Shown: piece by piece, positions 26,664 through 34,416 of the stretch
Layout: every line of letters begins with the position of its first letter
How positions within the stretch are numbered: position 1 is the first letter of the stretch
Assembly: GCA_002753095.1 (NCBI GenBank)
Contig: PDZU01000030.1
Coordinates: 1-34,416, forward strand
Source: Magnetococcales bacterium
GTDB taxonomy: Bacteria; Pseudomonadota; Magnetococcia; Magnetococcales; Magnetaquicoccaceae
DNA: 34,416 nucleotides
Direction of reading: 5' to 3'
The notes under the pieces: model-generated
What the model was told of the DNA's origin: nothing
Databases searched by the model: none
The model's input: the letters and a program-made list of their open reading frames with translations, nothing else
Translations under genes and position numbers: made by a program

Positions 26664-28474
26664 TTTTGGCGGCGGGGCGCTTTTTTGCTGTGTTAACGGC
26701 CTGGATGTTTTTTCTGCCCCTTGTTGGGGCGGAGGCGTCTGGGTCGCATGATCTGTTTTCCCTGTTGGAAAAAAAATATGGCGTGGTGGATCGAGCGGGC
26801 AACGCGCAGGTGGCGCGGGCCGAGCAGATTTTTGCGCGGATGCAGGCGGTTGCCGACAAGCGGGCCAATCGGATGCCTCGGTTGACGGTGGTCAACAAGG
26901 TGGAGCAACCGTGGGCGTTGACCTTGCCGGATGGCCATATTTTGCTCTCTTTGGGGGCGATTCAGCTCTGTTATCGCCATGTATCGCCGCAGGAGGGGGA
27001 TGCGCGTCTGGCCTTTGTTTTGGGGCATGAGTTGGCCCATTTAAGCAAGAATGATTTTTGGGAGCAGGAAGCCTATCAGGCGTTGGTCAAGGAGGGTGCG
27101 GAGGGGGAAGCGCAGAAGGGGGAGAAGCCCGCAGCGGTGCGGGTCAGTACGCCTTCATCGCGCGACAAAGAGCGCGAGGCGGATGACTTGGGCTTCTTGT
27201 ATGCCGGGATGGCTGGTTATGGAGTCCATCTCCTGTTGGACCGCAGTGATGATCAACGGCATGACAATTTTTTTGCTTTGTGGGGGGATTCGTTGCATGG
27301 CATGGTCAACGGGGTTGCGGATCATCCGGGTGCAGCGGAGCGCGAGGCTTTATTGCGGGCCCGTTTGGAACGGTTAGCGGAGGGGATTGCTTTTTTTCGT
27401 TTTGGGGTACGTTTGGCCCATTTTGGCCAGTGTGAGCAGGCGATTCCATTATTTCGCCAGTTTTTGCATATTTTTCCGGCCAGGGAGGTGTACAACAATC
27501 TGGGGGCGTGTCATTTGCAGCGGGCGCAGCGGGGCATGAACTCCATGGCGGCGGTGGCCTCCTATTGGTTGCCGATTGTGCTGGATGGCAGCACCCAGGC
27601 GGAAGGGTTGATTGGGGGCTATCCGAGTCAGGTGCGGGAGGGCGAGGGGGCTGTTCCGGCATTGATGAACGATAAACCGGGTCAGGATGTGGAGCAGGCC
27701 ATCGAGTATTTGGAGCAGGCGGCGGCCATGGATGCGGGGTATGTGGCGGCCCGGCTTAATGTGGCCACGGCCTATTTTTATCATGGGGAGTTGTTGCGGG
27801 CGCGCTTGGCGTTGCAGGAGGCGTTGCGTCTTCAGCCGGGTCGGGCCGATATTGCCGGTTGGCAGGGGTTGATGGCTTATCTGGACAGTGAAGCGCAGGG
27901 TTTGGCCAAGGCGGCTTTGCCGCATTGGCGGCAACAGGCGTTCAAGAAAAAGTCCCCGATCTCCTTACTGTTCAATCAGGCGATTGTGGCGCGCAAGGTG
28001 GGGCAGGATGCGCGGCGTTGGTGGCGGCGGGTGGCGGCCCGCAAGGAGGCGTTGCCCCCGCGCTATGCACGTATTGCCTGTGTGGCGGCCCGCTTGCATT
28101 GTTTGGTTCCGGCCAAGGAGAAGCAGCCTTTGTGGCCCATGCCGGTGCAGCCGGGTCAGGATCTGGATGCGGCGGATCGTCGCAAGCTGTTTGCGGGTTG
28201 GCATGCCACGCCCTTGGGTTGGTTGGCGGACAAGCGCAAAGGAATGAGCTATCGGCGTGGCGAAGAGGTGGAGGTGTTGGATTGGGATGGTTATGCCGCG
28301 ATGGTGGTATTGCGGGATGGGCGTTTGGGGAGTGCTGCCGCGTTGCGCAACAAGTTGGGGCCACCGTTACAGGTTCGCCCTTTGGCGGATGAGATGCAAG
28401 TCTGGAATTATGGCAGTCGTTGGGCTGTGTTGGTGCGTAACGGGTTGGTGTTGGAGGTTTGGGTGGTGGGTTAG
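26630..28474 (+). CDS. Exported M48 metalloprotease with TPR repeats and a BamE-like C-terminus (BepA-like)
   Basis: A 614-aa protein with an N-terminal signal sequence (hydrophobic stretch about residues 9-33), so it is probably periplasmic. The zinc site is His133-Glu134-x2-His137 in VLGHELAHLSK, with Glu183 in DKEREADDLGF as third ligand, as in M48 proteases. TPR-like helices follow at about 245-290 and 350-420. E. coli BepA has the same protease-TPR order and degrades or helps assemble outer-membrane proteins. Unlike BepA, this protein has a further 190 residues, ending with LRNKLGPPLQVRPLADEMQV and WNYGSRWAVLVRNGLVLEVW, which resembles the SmpA/BamE fold pattern (LG-P ... W-Y ... V-x-x-x-G-x-V). 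It overlaps the anti-sigma gene, so it shares its expression. AGAAGG precedes the ATG. Confidence 0.85.
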   Translation: MHDHSCGFSVVILAAGRFFAVLTAWMFFLPLVGAEASGSHDLFSLLEKKYGVVDRAGNAQVARAEQIFARMQAVADKRANRMPRLTVVNKVEQPWALTLPDGHILLSLGAIQLCYRHVSPQEGDARLAFVLGHELAHLSKNDFWEQEAYQALVKEGAEGEAQKGEKPAAVRVSTPSSRDKEREADDLGFLYAGMAGYGVHLLLDRSDDQRHDNFFALWGDSLHGMVNGVADHPGAAEREALLRARLERLAEGIAFFRFGVRLAHFGQCEQAIPLFRQFLHIFPAREVYNNLGACHLQRAQRGMNSMAAVASYWLPIVLDGSTQAEGLIGGYPSQVREGEGAVPALMNDKPGQDVEQAIEYLEQAAAMDAGYVAARLNVATAYFYHGELLRARLALQEALRLQPGRADIAGWQGLMAYLDSEAQGLAKAALPHWRQQAFKKKSPISLLFNQAIVARKVGQDARRWWRRVAARKEALPPRYARIACVAARLHCLVPAKEKQPLWPMPVQPGQDLDAADRRKLFAGWHATPLGWLADKRKGMSYRRGEEVEVLDWDGYAAMVVLRDGRLGSAAALRNKLGPPLQVRPLADEMQVWNYGSRWAVLVRNGLVLEVWVVG

Positions 28475-28545
28475 CCGTATCGACGAACCGTATCGCTTTC
28501 ATGGAATGCAGTATATAAAATTTATATAATCGGTCAAGTGGCTTT

Positions 28546-28601
28546 GGGCGTGCCCCTGCGGGGCACAAATTCGCCAGGGGAGATAGTCTCCCCTTTACCC
28601 C
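28546..28601. repeat. Dispersed palindromic repeat, copy C (short form)
   Basis: Contains GTGCCCCTGCGGGGCAC (28550-28566) and AGGGGAGATAGTCTCCCCT (28576-28594), the two outer palindromes of copy B in the same orientation, with about 90 internal bases missing. It lies between the convergent M48 protease and fabH genes, where the two hairpins could also act as a two-way terminator. Confidence 0.8.
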
Positions 28602-28635
28602 TTGGTGTTTTATTTGAAAATCGGTACCTGTTGGC

Positions 28636-29622
28636 TTACCAACGCACCAAGGCCGACCCCCAGGTAAATCCCCCACCAAAGGCTTCCAGCAGCAACAAGT
28701 GGCCGGGTTGAATGCGACCATCCCGCACAGCCTCATCCAAGGCCAAAGGCACGCTGGCCGCCGAGGTGTTGCCATGCCGGTCCACGGTCATCACAACCCG
28801 CTCCATGGTCATTCCCAACCGCTTGGCGGTGCTTTGAATAATGCGAATGTTGGCCTGATGTGGCACCAGCCAATCGATTTGTGATTTGTCGAGTCCGTTG
28901 GCCGCCAGAGTGACATCAACAATCTCCTCCAGCGCCTTGACCGCCTGCTTGAAGACCTCGTTGCCCCGCATCTGCAGAAAGCCGCTGCCAGAGGCCGGGT
29001 CAAGCAATATGCCGTGCGAAATCCCCCCTTGCGTGCGCAAAAGATCTTCATATTGACCATCGGCATACAAATGGGTGGAGAGAATGCCTCTTTGCGGCTC
29101 TTCGGTCGCCTCCAGCACCACCGCCCCCGCCCCATCGCCAAATAGGATACAGGTGGAACGATCCTGCCAGTCCACCGCCCGGCTCATGGTCTCCGCACCA
29201 ATCACCAACACCCGTCGTGCCGCACCCGAACGGATCAAACTGTCCGCCATGGACAAGCCGTAAATAAAGCCGGCACACACCGCCTGCAGATCAAAGGCCG
29301 GAATCTGCCGCTTGACCCCCAACTTGCGCTGTACCCGTACCGCCGTGGCTGGAAAAACCAGATCCGGCGTGGTCGTGGCCAGCAAAATAAAATCCAGCGT
29401 TTCTGCCGAAACGTCGGCCATCTGCAACGCCCGTTGCGCCGCCTTGAGCGCCAGATCCGAGGTGTACTCGCCCGGAGCGGCAATGCGGCGCTCGGTTATC
29501 CCCGTGCGTGTGCGGATCCACTCATCCGTGGTATCCAAACGACCGGCCAACTCCGCGTTGCTCAAAATCTGTTCCGGCAGATAAGAACCGCTGCCAATCA
29601 TGCGTGCCGCCAGGATACTCAT
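28636..29622 (-). CDS. fabH: Beta-ketoacyl-ACP synthase III
   Basis: FabH starts fatty-acid synthesis by condensing acetyl-CoA (or another acyl-CoA) with malonyl-ACP. The catalytic triad is Cys116 ([10 protein letters not shown]), His255 (VPHQANIRI) and Asn285 (RHGNTSAAS). The C-terminal [19 protein letters not shown] is typical. Length 328 aa, normal. It lies 15 bases after plsX and is the last gene of the minus-strand series. fabD and fabG, which often follow, are not here. Confidence 0.97.
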   Translation of the reverse strand: MSILAARMIGSGSYLPEQILSNAELAGRLDTTDEWIRTRTGITERRIAAPGEYTSDLALKAAQRALQMADVSAETLDFILLATTTPDLVFPATAVRVQRKLGVKRQIPAFDLQAVCAGFIYGLSMADSLIRSGAARRVLVIGAETMSRAVDWQDRSTCILFGDGAGAVVLEATEEPQRGILSTHLYADGQYEDLLRTQGGISHGILLDPASGSGFLQMRGNEVFKQAVKALEEIVDVTLAANGLDKSQIDWLVPHQANIRIIQSTAKRLGMTMERVVMTVDRHGNTSAASVPLALDEAVRDGRIQPGHLLLLEAFGGGFTWGSALVRW

Positions 29623-29637
29623 CCGCCGTTTTGCTCC

Positions 29638-30726
29638 TTAAGGGCTGGGCGATGCTTCGGAAGAAGATACAACAGGGGAGACAGGTGGCTGCATGGCCTG
29701 CATCTTCAACGCAATGGCCTGGGTTTTTTCGTTGACCCGATTGCTGGCCAACTCCTCAGCCGCCTTGATGGCGTGAAAAAAAGCAAAACCATCCGCCGAG
29801 CCGTGGCTCTTGACCACCACACCATTCAACCCCAACAGCATGGCACCATTGTAGACACGGGGATCAAAACGATCACGAAAACGACGCAATGCCGGACGGG
29901 CCAGCAGATAACCCAACTTGGCCAACCAGGAAAGATTGAAGGATTCGCGCAGAAAATGCACCAGCATGCTGGCGACTCCCTCGGCGGTTTTCAGGCTGAC
30001 ATTGCCCACAAAGCCATCACAGACAACCACGTCAACCTTGCCCTGGAAAATGCCCGTCGCCTCCACATTGCCGACAAAACAGGGCGTGATCCCCTTGAGC
30101 CGCTCCCCCGCCTCCTTAACCACCTCGTTGCCCTTCTCCTCCTCGGAGCCAATGTTGAGCAAACCAACCTTGGGATTGGGAATGTTGAGCACCGCATGGG
30201 CATACACCTCACCCATCAAGGCAAACTGGCACAAATGCTCTGCCGTGCAATCCACGTTGGCCCCCAAGTCCAACATCAAAACCTGTCCGGTAATGGTCGG
30301 CATCAACGAGGCGATGGCTGGCCGGTCAATGCCCGCCAAAGTTTTTAGCACAAAGCGGGCCGTGGCCATCAGGGCACCCGTATTCCCGGCAGAGACAAAG
30401 GCATCCACCCGTCCCTCCTTGACCAGATTGGCGCCAACCCGCAAGGAAGAGTCCTTCTTGCTGCGCATGGCCTGGGCCGGTTTTTCGCCCATTCCCACCA
30501 CCTGTGAGGCGGGTTGGATGCGAAAAATGGACGGATCAACACCAATCTTCTGCAGTTCGAGCTGGATAATATCCTCCCGCCCGACCAGGGTGAATTCCGC
30601 TTGACTGCCCGCTTTTTTGGCCAGCAGCGCCCCTTCCAGAACCGACTGGGGGGCATGATCTCCCCCCATGGCATCCAGGGCAATGCGAACCGGCGGCTGT
30701 AGGGTAGTAGTGGACACGGCGCACAC
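29638..30726 (-). CDS. plsX: Phosphate acyltransferase PlsX
   Basis: Makes acyl-phosphate from acyl-ACP, the first step of phospholipid synthesis through PlsY. The signature ALDAMGGDHAPQSVLEGAL is near the N-terminus, with FVSAGNTGALMATARF and VVVCDGFVGNVSLKTAEG further on. The 362-aa length is slightly above usual because of a Ser/Pro-rich tail (PPVSPVVSSSEASPSP). The start is probably the GTG at 30726, 11 bases after the rpmF stop; another in-frame GTG is at 30717. Confidence 0.95.
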   Translation of the reverse strand: MCAVSTTTLQPPVRIALDAMGGDHAPQSVLEGALLAKKAGSQAEFTLVGREDIIQLELQKIGVDPSIFRIQPASQVVGMGEKPAQAMRSKKDSSLRVGANLVKEGRVDAFVSAGNTGALMATARFVLKTLAGIDRPAIASLMPTITGQVLMLDLGANVDCTAEHLCQFALMGEVYAHAVLNIPNPKVGLLNIGSEEEKGNEVVKEAGERLKGITPCFVGNVEATGIFQGKVDVVVCDGFVGNVSLKTAEGVASMLVHFLRESFNLSWLAKLGYLLARPALRRFRDRFDPRVYNGAMLLGLNGVVVKSHGSADGFAFFHAIKAAEELASNRVNEKTQAIALKMQAMQPPVSPVVSSSEASPSP

Positions 30727-30737
30727 AGCCAGGATAA

Positions 30738-30917
30738 CTATTCCTCGCTACGAATCACCTCGTGGCCATCATACCAACCGCACTTGGGACAGATACGGTG
30801 CGATGGACGCGTCTCCTGACAGTTGGGGCAGACCGCCAAATGGGGAATCGCCAAAGCATTGTGCGAGCGACGATGTCCACCACGCGACGAGGAACTTTTC
30901 TTCTTCGGTACAGCCAT
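30738..30917 (-). CDS. rpmF: 50S ribosomal protein L32
   Basis: A 59-aa basic ribosomal protein read from ATG 30917 with GGGAG upstream. It starts MAVPKKKSSSSRGGHRRSHN, as L32 does. It keeps both CxxC pairs of the zinc-ribbon form: Cys30 and Cys33 (CPNC), Cys43 and Cys46 (CPKC). It lies between yceD and plsX, a conserved bacterial order. Confidence 0.96.
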   Translation of the reverse strand: MAVPKKKSSSSRGGHRRSHNALAIPHLAVCPNCQETRPSHRICPKCGWYDGHEVIRSEE

Positions 30918-30933
30918 TTTTTTTCTCCCAAAG

Positions 30934-31536
30934 TCAAACCTTGTTAAAATTTTTCAACAGAGCAAACGGACTATCACTGCCTGCCGGACGGCATTGACAG
31001 CTTTCCTGATTGCGATCCACCCCACAGTCCGGGCACAACCCGGCACAGTCTGGATTGCACAGGGCAATCATGGGCAGGGCCAGCAACAACTCCTCTTCGA
31101 TCACCGTTGCGATGGACAGTCGAAAATCCGGCAGATAGGTGATCTCTTCCACCATCTCCTGCTGGCTGTCCGCTTCTGCCGGATCCACCCCAGGCATGAA
31201 CTGCCGTTCCACCTCGGCATGCAACGTGCTGTCAAACGGCACCAGACAGCGGGCACACTCCTGGCGTACCGGGCAGTGAATCTGCCCCAGCAAGCGGAGC
31301 ACCCCCTTGGCGACAACAGCGCTTAAATCGGCCTCTGCCGGAGCAGTCACTGCACAGACAGCGGTCAAGTCCGGCATGCGACTGCCAGGAACGAAGCCAC
31401 GAAACCGCCTAGATAACCGACGAACCCCCTCCAAGTCAATCCCTGCTTCACTCAAATTGTGTCGCGGGACCATTTCTTCGTCCACCGGCTCATGCAAAAC
31501 CGGGGCAAAAGGAATTTTTGGGTTGGATTTGGCCAC
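30934..31536 (-). CDS. yceD: YceD/DUF177 family protein
   Basis: A 200-aa protein of the YceD (DUF177) family, typically encoded before rpmF and linked to 23S rRNA accumulation in plants and bacteria. It contains the family CARC motif (VRQECARCLVPFD) and a C-terminal cysteine cluster (CNPDCAGLCPDCG, then CQC) that could bind zinc. It starts at a GTG with GGGGAT upstream, three bases after the DUF2065 stop. It ends 16 bases before rpmF. Confidence 0.9.
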   Translation of the reverse strand: MAKSNPKIPFAPVLHEPVDEEMVPRHNLSEAGIDLEGVRRLSRRFRGFVPGSRMPDLTAVCAVTAPAEADLSAVVAKGVLRLLGQIHCPVRQECARCLVPFDSTLHAEVERQFMPGVDPAEADSQQEMVEEITYLPDFRLSIATVIEEELLLALPMIALCNPDCAGLCPDCGVDRNQESCQCRPAGSDSPFALLKNFNKV

Positions 31537-31539
31537 AAT

Positions 31540-31725
31540 TCATCCCCGTACCAGATAGATGACCAGCAGTCCCAGGCACATCATGAAAAAGCCAGTGCGC
31601 CGCAAAAACGAATCCGGCAATTCGACAATGTGCAATACCAAACGGCGCATGCGATCTGGAAGCGCAAAATACGGAATGCCCTCCAGAATCATCACCAAGC
31701 CAAGCGCAGTCAAAAAATCATTCAC
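31540..31725 (-). CDS. DUF2065 small membrane protein
   Basis: About 61 aa with two hydrophobic segments (FLTALGLVMILEGIPYFAL and TGFFMMCLGLLVIYLV). It matches DUF2065, a small inner-membrane protein often found beside hflK/hflC; its role is unknown. GTG 31725 overlaps the hflC stop by 8 bases (GTGAATGA), has AGGTGGAG upstream and gives the usual N-terminus (M/V-NDFLTALGL). GTG 31740 is a less likely start. Confidence 0.85.
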   Translation of the reverse strand: MNDFLTALGLVMILEGIPYFALPDRMRRLVLHIVELPDSFLRRTGFFMMCLGLLVIYLVRG

Positions 31726-32629
31726 CGCGACCGGCTCCACCTAGGATGCGGTTCGTGTTGCTCCTGTTTTCGCCATGCAGTCCCTGCAGGTAACGGAAAA
31801 AGCCGTTTGATTCCAGCAGCAGAGTGGTCTCCTTGGCAAAAGATCTTTCGTAGGCGTCCAGCGTGCGCTTGAACTCATAAAACTCTGGATCACGGCGATA
31901 GGCGTCGGCATAAATCCGCGCCGCATCGGCATCGCCCTGACCACGCAACTCCTGCGCCTCCTTGTAGGCATTGGCCAACAACACCTCCCGCTCACGGGCG
32001 GCCTGGGAGCGAATCTTGACGGCCTCTTCCTCACCCTGGGCCCGATAGGTTTTGGCTTGCCGATCCCGCTCGGTCTGCATGCGACGGAAGACCGCTTTGG
32101 AGTTTTCCGGCGGCAGATCGGTGCGCTGAATGCGCACGTCGGCAATTTCGATCCCATACTGGGCCGCCTGCTGGTTGGCCTGATCGCGAATGCGGGTTAC
32201 CAGATCGGCCCGCGAGCCCGCCACAATCTCCATCATGGTATACTGTCCCAACACTTCGCGGATGTTGGAGTAGATGATGTCGCTCAAACGCGAGTTGGCA
32301 CCCTCCTCGTGACGGACGGTCTGAAAATATTTCAGAGGATCCACAATGCGCCACAGCGCATAGTTGTCCACCTTGAGATTTTTCTTATCGGAAGAGAGCA
32401 CCTCCTGCGGATCCTGGTCAAAGATCAACAGACGACGATCAAAGGAGAGCACCTCCTGGATGAACGGAATCTTGAAATGCAGGCCCGGTTCGGAAATGGG
32501 GCGGATCGGTTTGCCCAACTGCACGATCAATACCTGCTCCACCTGATGCACGGTGAAAGCAGACTGAAAAATGACCGCCAGCAGAGCCACAATAATCAGG
32601 GCGCTTCCCTTGAGCAGTTGTTGGTTCAT
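31718..32629 (-). CDS. hflC: HflC, SPFH-domain partner of HflK
   Basis: Inner-membrane protein of the HflKC complex, which encloses and modulates the FtsH protease. One N-terminal membrane segment (GSALIIVALLAVIFQSAFTV), then an SPFH domain (KPIRPISEPGLHFKIPFIQE), and a helical region rich in charged residues (RMQTERDRQAKTYRAQGEEE) with the family's AARIYADAYRRDPEFYEF. The product is 303 aa. Its ATG overlaps the hflK stop by four bases (ATGA). Confidence 0.95.
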   Translation of the reverse strand: MNQQLLKGSALIIVALLAVIFQSAFTVHQVEQVLIVQLGKPIRPISEPGLHFKIPFIQEVLSFDRRLLIFDQDPQEVLSSDKKNLKVDNYALWRIVDPLKYFQTVRHEEGANSRLSDIIYSNIREVLGQYTMMEIVAGSRADLVTRIRDQANQQAAQYGIEIADVRIQRTDLPPENSKAVFRRMQTERDRQAKTYRAQGEEEAVKIRSQAAREREVLLANAYKEAQELRGQGDADAARIYADAYRRDPEFYEFKRTLDAYERSFAKETTLLLESNGFFRYLQGLHGENRSNTNRILGGAGRGE

Positions 32630-33696
32630 TGGCCGCCTCCTTTTTCCGCCGCAGGGTTGGTCCGCCCTGGCAGGGGCAGATAGGGCAAAACACCCTGTTG
32701 CACACCGGGTTGTAACACCACCTTGTTCACGTCCGGGAGAATTTTTTCCATGGTCTCCAGGTAGAGTCGTGTGCGGGTGACATCTTTAGCCTTGTTGTAC
32801 TCGTTGAGCAAGGAGAGAAAACGGTGGACATCCCCTTCGGCTTTGGCCTGCTTGGCCGCCTTGTAGCCTTCTGCCTCCTGCACCTGCTTGGCCGCCTCAC
32901 CCTTGGCCTTGGGCAGAATATCGTTGGCATAGCCTTCCGCTTCATTGATGGCCCGTTCCCGGTCTTCGCGGGCACTGGCCACATCCTTGAAGGCGTGAAT
33001 CACCTCTTCCGGGGGGGAGACCTGCTGCAGTTGCACGGCAATCACCCGCATGCCACTGCGATAATGGTCCAGAATGGCCTGCAGAGTCTGCTTGGTGTCG
33101 GCCTGAATCTTCTCCTTGCCGGTGGTCAGGGCGGTATCGATACTGTTGCGGCCAATCACCTGACGAATGGAGGCTTCGGATGCGTTGCGTACCAGCATAT
33201 GGGGATCACTGCTGGGATTTTTGACATTGAACAGGAAATTGGCTGCCCCCGCCTCCTCGATGCGATACTGCACGCTCAGGTTGATATCGATGATATTTTC
33301 ATCTCCGGTCAACATGAGGGCCTCTTCGGCCACATTGACCGTACTGCGTCCACGGGTGCGATAGCCGATCTCCACCCGCTGCACCTGTGTTACTTTGGGG
33401 GTATAAACCGTCTCGATGGGGTAGGGCAGATGGTAGTGTGGACCAGACTCGGTGGTTTCCACATAGCGACCAAAGCGCATCACCACCCCTTTTTCGTCTG
33501 GGGCCACCAGATAGATGCCCGTGGCCATCCAGAGCAGCAGTGCCGCGCCGCCCAAAACCGGCCAAAAGCGTCCGGCCCGCAACTTGTGCTGCAGACGCTC
33601 GCGCATCTGTTCGATCATCTTGTCAATATCAGGTGGTTGAGGCGGCACCGGGCCGGAACCCCAGGGGCCATGACCACCGCTATCGTTCCAAGGCAT
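32626..33696 (-). CDS. hflK: HflK, SPFH-domain modulator of FtsH
   Basis: Partner of HflC. It has a Gly/Pro-rich cytoplasmic N-terminus (MPWNDSGGHGPWGSGPVPPQ), a membrane segment at about 45-66 (FWPVLGGAALLLWMATGIYL), an SPFH domain (GPHYHLPYPIETVY, NIIDINLSVQYRI) and the helical stretch with EAEGYANDILPKAKGEAAKQ. Length 356 aa. AAGGAG precedes the ATG. It lies 25 bases after trmJ and overlaps hflC, so all are likely one transcript. Confidence 0.96.
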   Translation of the reverse strand: MPWNDSGGHGPWGSGPVPPQPPDIDKMIEQMRERLQHKLRAGRFWPVLGGAALLLWMATGIYLVAPDEKGVVMRFGRYVETTESGPHYHLPYPIETVYTPKVTQVQRVEIGYRTRGRSTVNVAEEALMLTGDENIIDINLSVQYRIEEAGAANFLFNVKNPSSDPHMLVRNASEASIRQVIGRNSIDTALTTGKEKIQADTKQTLQAILDHYRSGMRVIAVQLQQVSPPEEVIHAFKDVASAREDRERAINEAEGYANDILPKAKGEAAKQVQEAEGYKAAKQAKAEGDVHRFLSLLNEYNKAKDVTRTRLYLETMEKILPDVNKVVLQPGVQQGVLPYLPLPGRTNPAAEKGGGQ

Positions 33697-33721
33697 ATTT
33701 TACTCCTTAAAGCATCCAGGG

Positions 33722-34416
33722 TTACGAATGAGAGGACAGTATCCCCGACTCCTGCCCTTCCGTCAATAATCGATCGTGTGCCGCCAACTCAAGAGTGGCG
33801 ATCCGTTGGCGGCGAAAGGCCACCATTTCGTTGAGCATGCCGCGTAGGATGGCAATTTCACGGCGGTCGGGGATGGCACGCAGGAAAAGAGCCCGGATAC
33901 TGCCCATGATGTGGCGGCTCTGTTCATCGCGCAAAAAGCCAATGGTGAGCAAGGTATCGCGCAGATGGGTAAAAAAGCGCTCCATCTCCGCACTGCTGGC
34001 CCGTTCGCCATCCTGGCTGGGGTCAAAGGCAAAACTGCTGACCTGCGCCTGCCCCAGCATCAACTCGTAGGCCACGATCAACACCGCCTGTCCCAGATTG
34101 AGGGAACCGTTGCCCAGATGGGTGGGAATGTTGCAGATCCAGTGCGCCCGCTCCAGGTCGCTGGTCTCCAGGCCGGTACGCTCGGTGCCAAAGAGCAGAC
34201 CGGCGCGGGTGCCCGGTTGGGCCAGCACCGTCGGCAGTTGTTGTGCCAATTGCCGAGGGGTGAGCACCGTATGGCGCTGTCCACGGGGACGGTTGCTGGT
34301 GGCGACCAGAAAGTTCAAATCGGCCACTGCGGCGGTCAAATCCGGGAACAGCTCTACCGAGGCCAAAACCTCCTGATGCCCGGCAGCAAACTGATTGGCA
34401 TCCTCGTGGGGAAACT
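33722..34416 (-). CDS. trmJ: TrmJ-like tRNA 2'-O-methyltransferase (N-terminus outside window)
   Basis: SPOUT-class RNA methyltransferase of the TrmH family group 1, in E. coli methylating the ribose at position 32 of tRNAs. The frame stays open to the window edge (FPHEDANQFAAGHQEVLA at 34414 to about 34361), so roughly 20-30 N-terminal residues are missing. Knot motifs are visible: FGTERTGLETSDL, then CNIPTHLGNGSLNLGQAVLI. The C-terminal helical part (EMERFFTHLRDTLLTIGFL onward) is that of TrmJ, not the shorter TrmL. It reads into hflK. Confidence 0.88.
   Translation of the reverse strand, partial: FPHEDANQFAAGHQEVLASVELFPDLTAAVADLNFLVATSNRPRGQRHTVLTPRQLAQQLPTVLAQPGTRAGLLFGTERTGLETSDLERAHWICNIPTHLGNGSLNLGQAVLIVAYELMLGQAQVSSFAFDPSQDGERASSAEMERFFTHLRDTLLTIGFLRDEQSRHIMGSIRALFLRAIPDRREIAILRGMLNEMVAFRRQRIATLELAAHDRLLTEGQESGILSSHS

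Overview
The window reads as a chromosomal segment of a Gram-negative proteobacterium. The supports are LPS-type ABC export genes, an outer-membrane/RND efflux operon, lipoprotein signals, HflK/HflC, a BepA-like M48 protease, a zinc-ribbon L32 and the yceD-rpmF-plsX-fabH order. GC content is moderate. The dispersed palindromic repeats (core AAGGGGAGATAATCTCCCCTT next to GTGCCCCTGCGGGGCAC) and the general protein style remind me of magnetotactic Magnetococcia-like bacteria. That is recollection and has not been checked.

Layout. Positions 56-2505 hold the end of a surface-polysaccharide locus: a WecA/MraY-like sugar-phosphate transferase, then a Wzm-like ABC permease and its Wzt-like ATPase. 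Positions 2647-4946 hold small unrecognised genes. One is a translationally coupled minus-strand pair whose second product carries two SH3-like repeats. Another is an exported protein with two C-rich repeats. Positions 4947-5618 hold no convincing gene but contain a MITE-like element, a 17-bp hairpin, a copy of the dispersed repeat and a possible gyrA promoter. Then come gyrA, serS and tRNA-Ser(UGA).

Directly downstream of the tRNA lies an accessory, island-like block (9814-13854). It holds an Abi/HEPN-like gene, a decayed transposase start, a Panacea (DUF4065) antitoxin-like gene with a coupled partner, an Rpn/PD-(D/E)XK nuclease with slippage-prone repeats, a 67-bp duplication of that nuclease's 5' end, and a broken fragment of a B12-dependent ribonucleotide reductase.

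Positions 13949-19728 (minus strand) are a complete tripartite efflux operon (adaptor, RND pump, outer-membrane factor) with a readable promoter. Upstream of it is a 73-aa gene of unknown function whose predicted promoter is overlapped by a strong Fur box. On the plus strand follow a TrpB2-type enzyme, a rhodanese-domain protein and CheV. Next comes a SapC-family protein, a sigma-70-like factor, a zinc-finger anti-sigma factor and an M48 protease with TPRs and an apparently BamE-like tail (23830-28474). This looks like an envelope-sensing and outer-membrane quality-control module and is the most interesting candidate system here.

The right end (28636-34416, minus strand) is a tightly packed housekeeping series read in the order trmJ-hflK-hflC-DUF2065-yceD-rpmF-plsX-fabH, with trmJ cut by the window edge.
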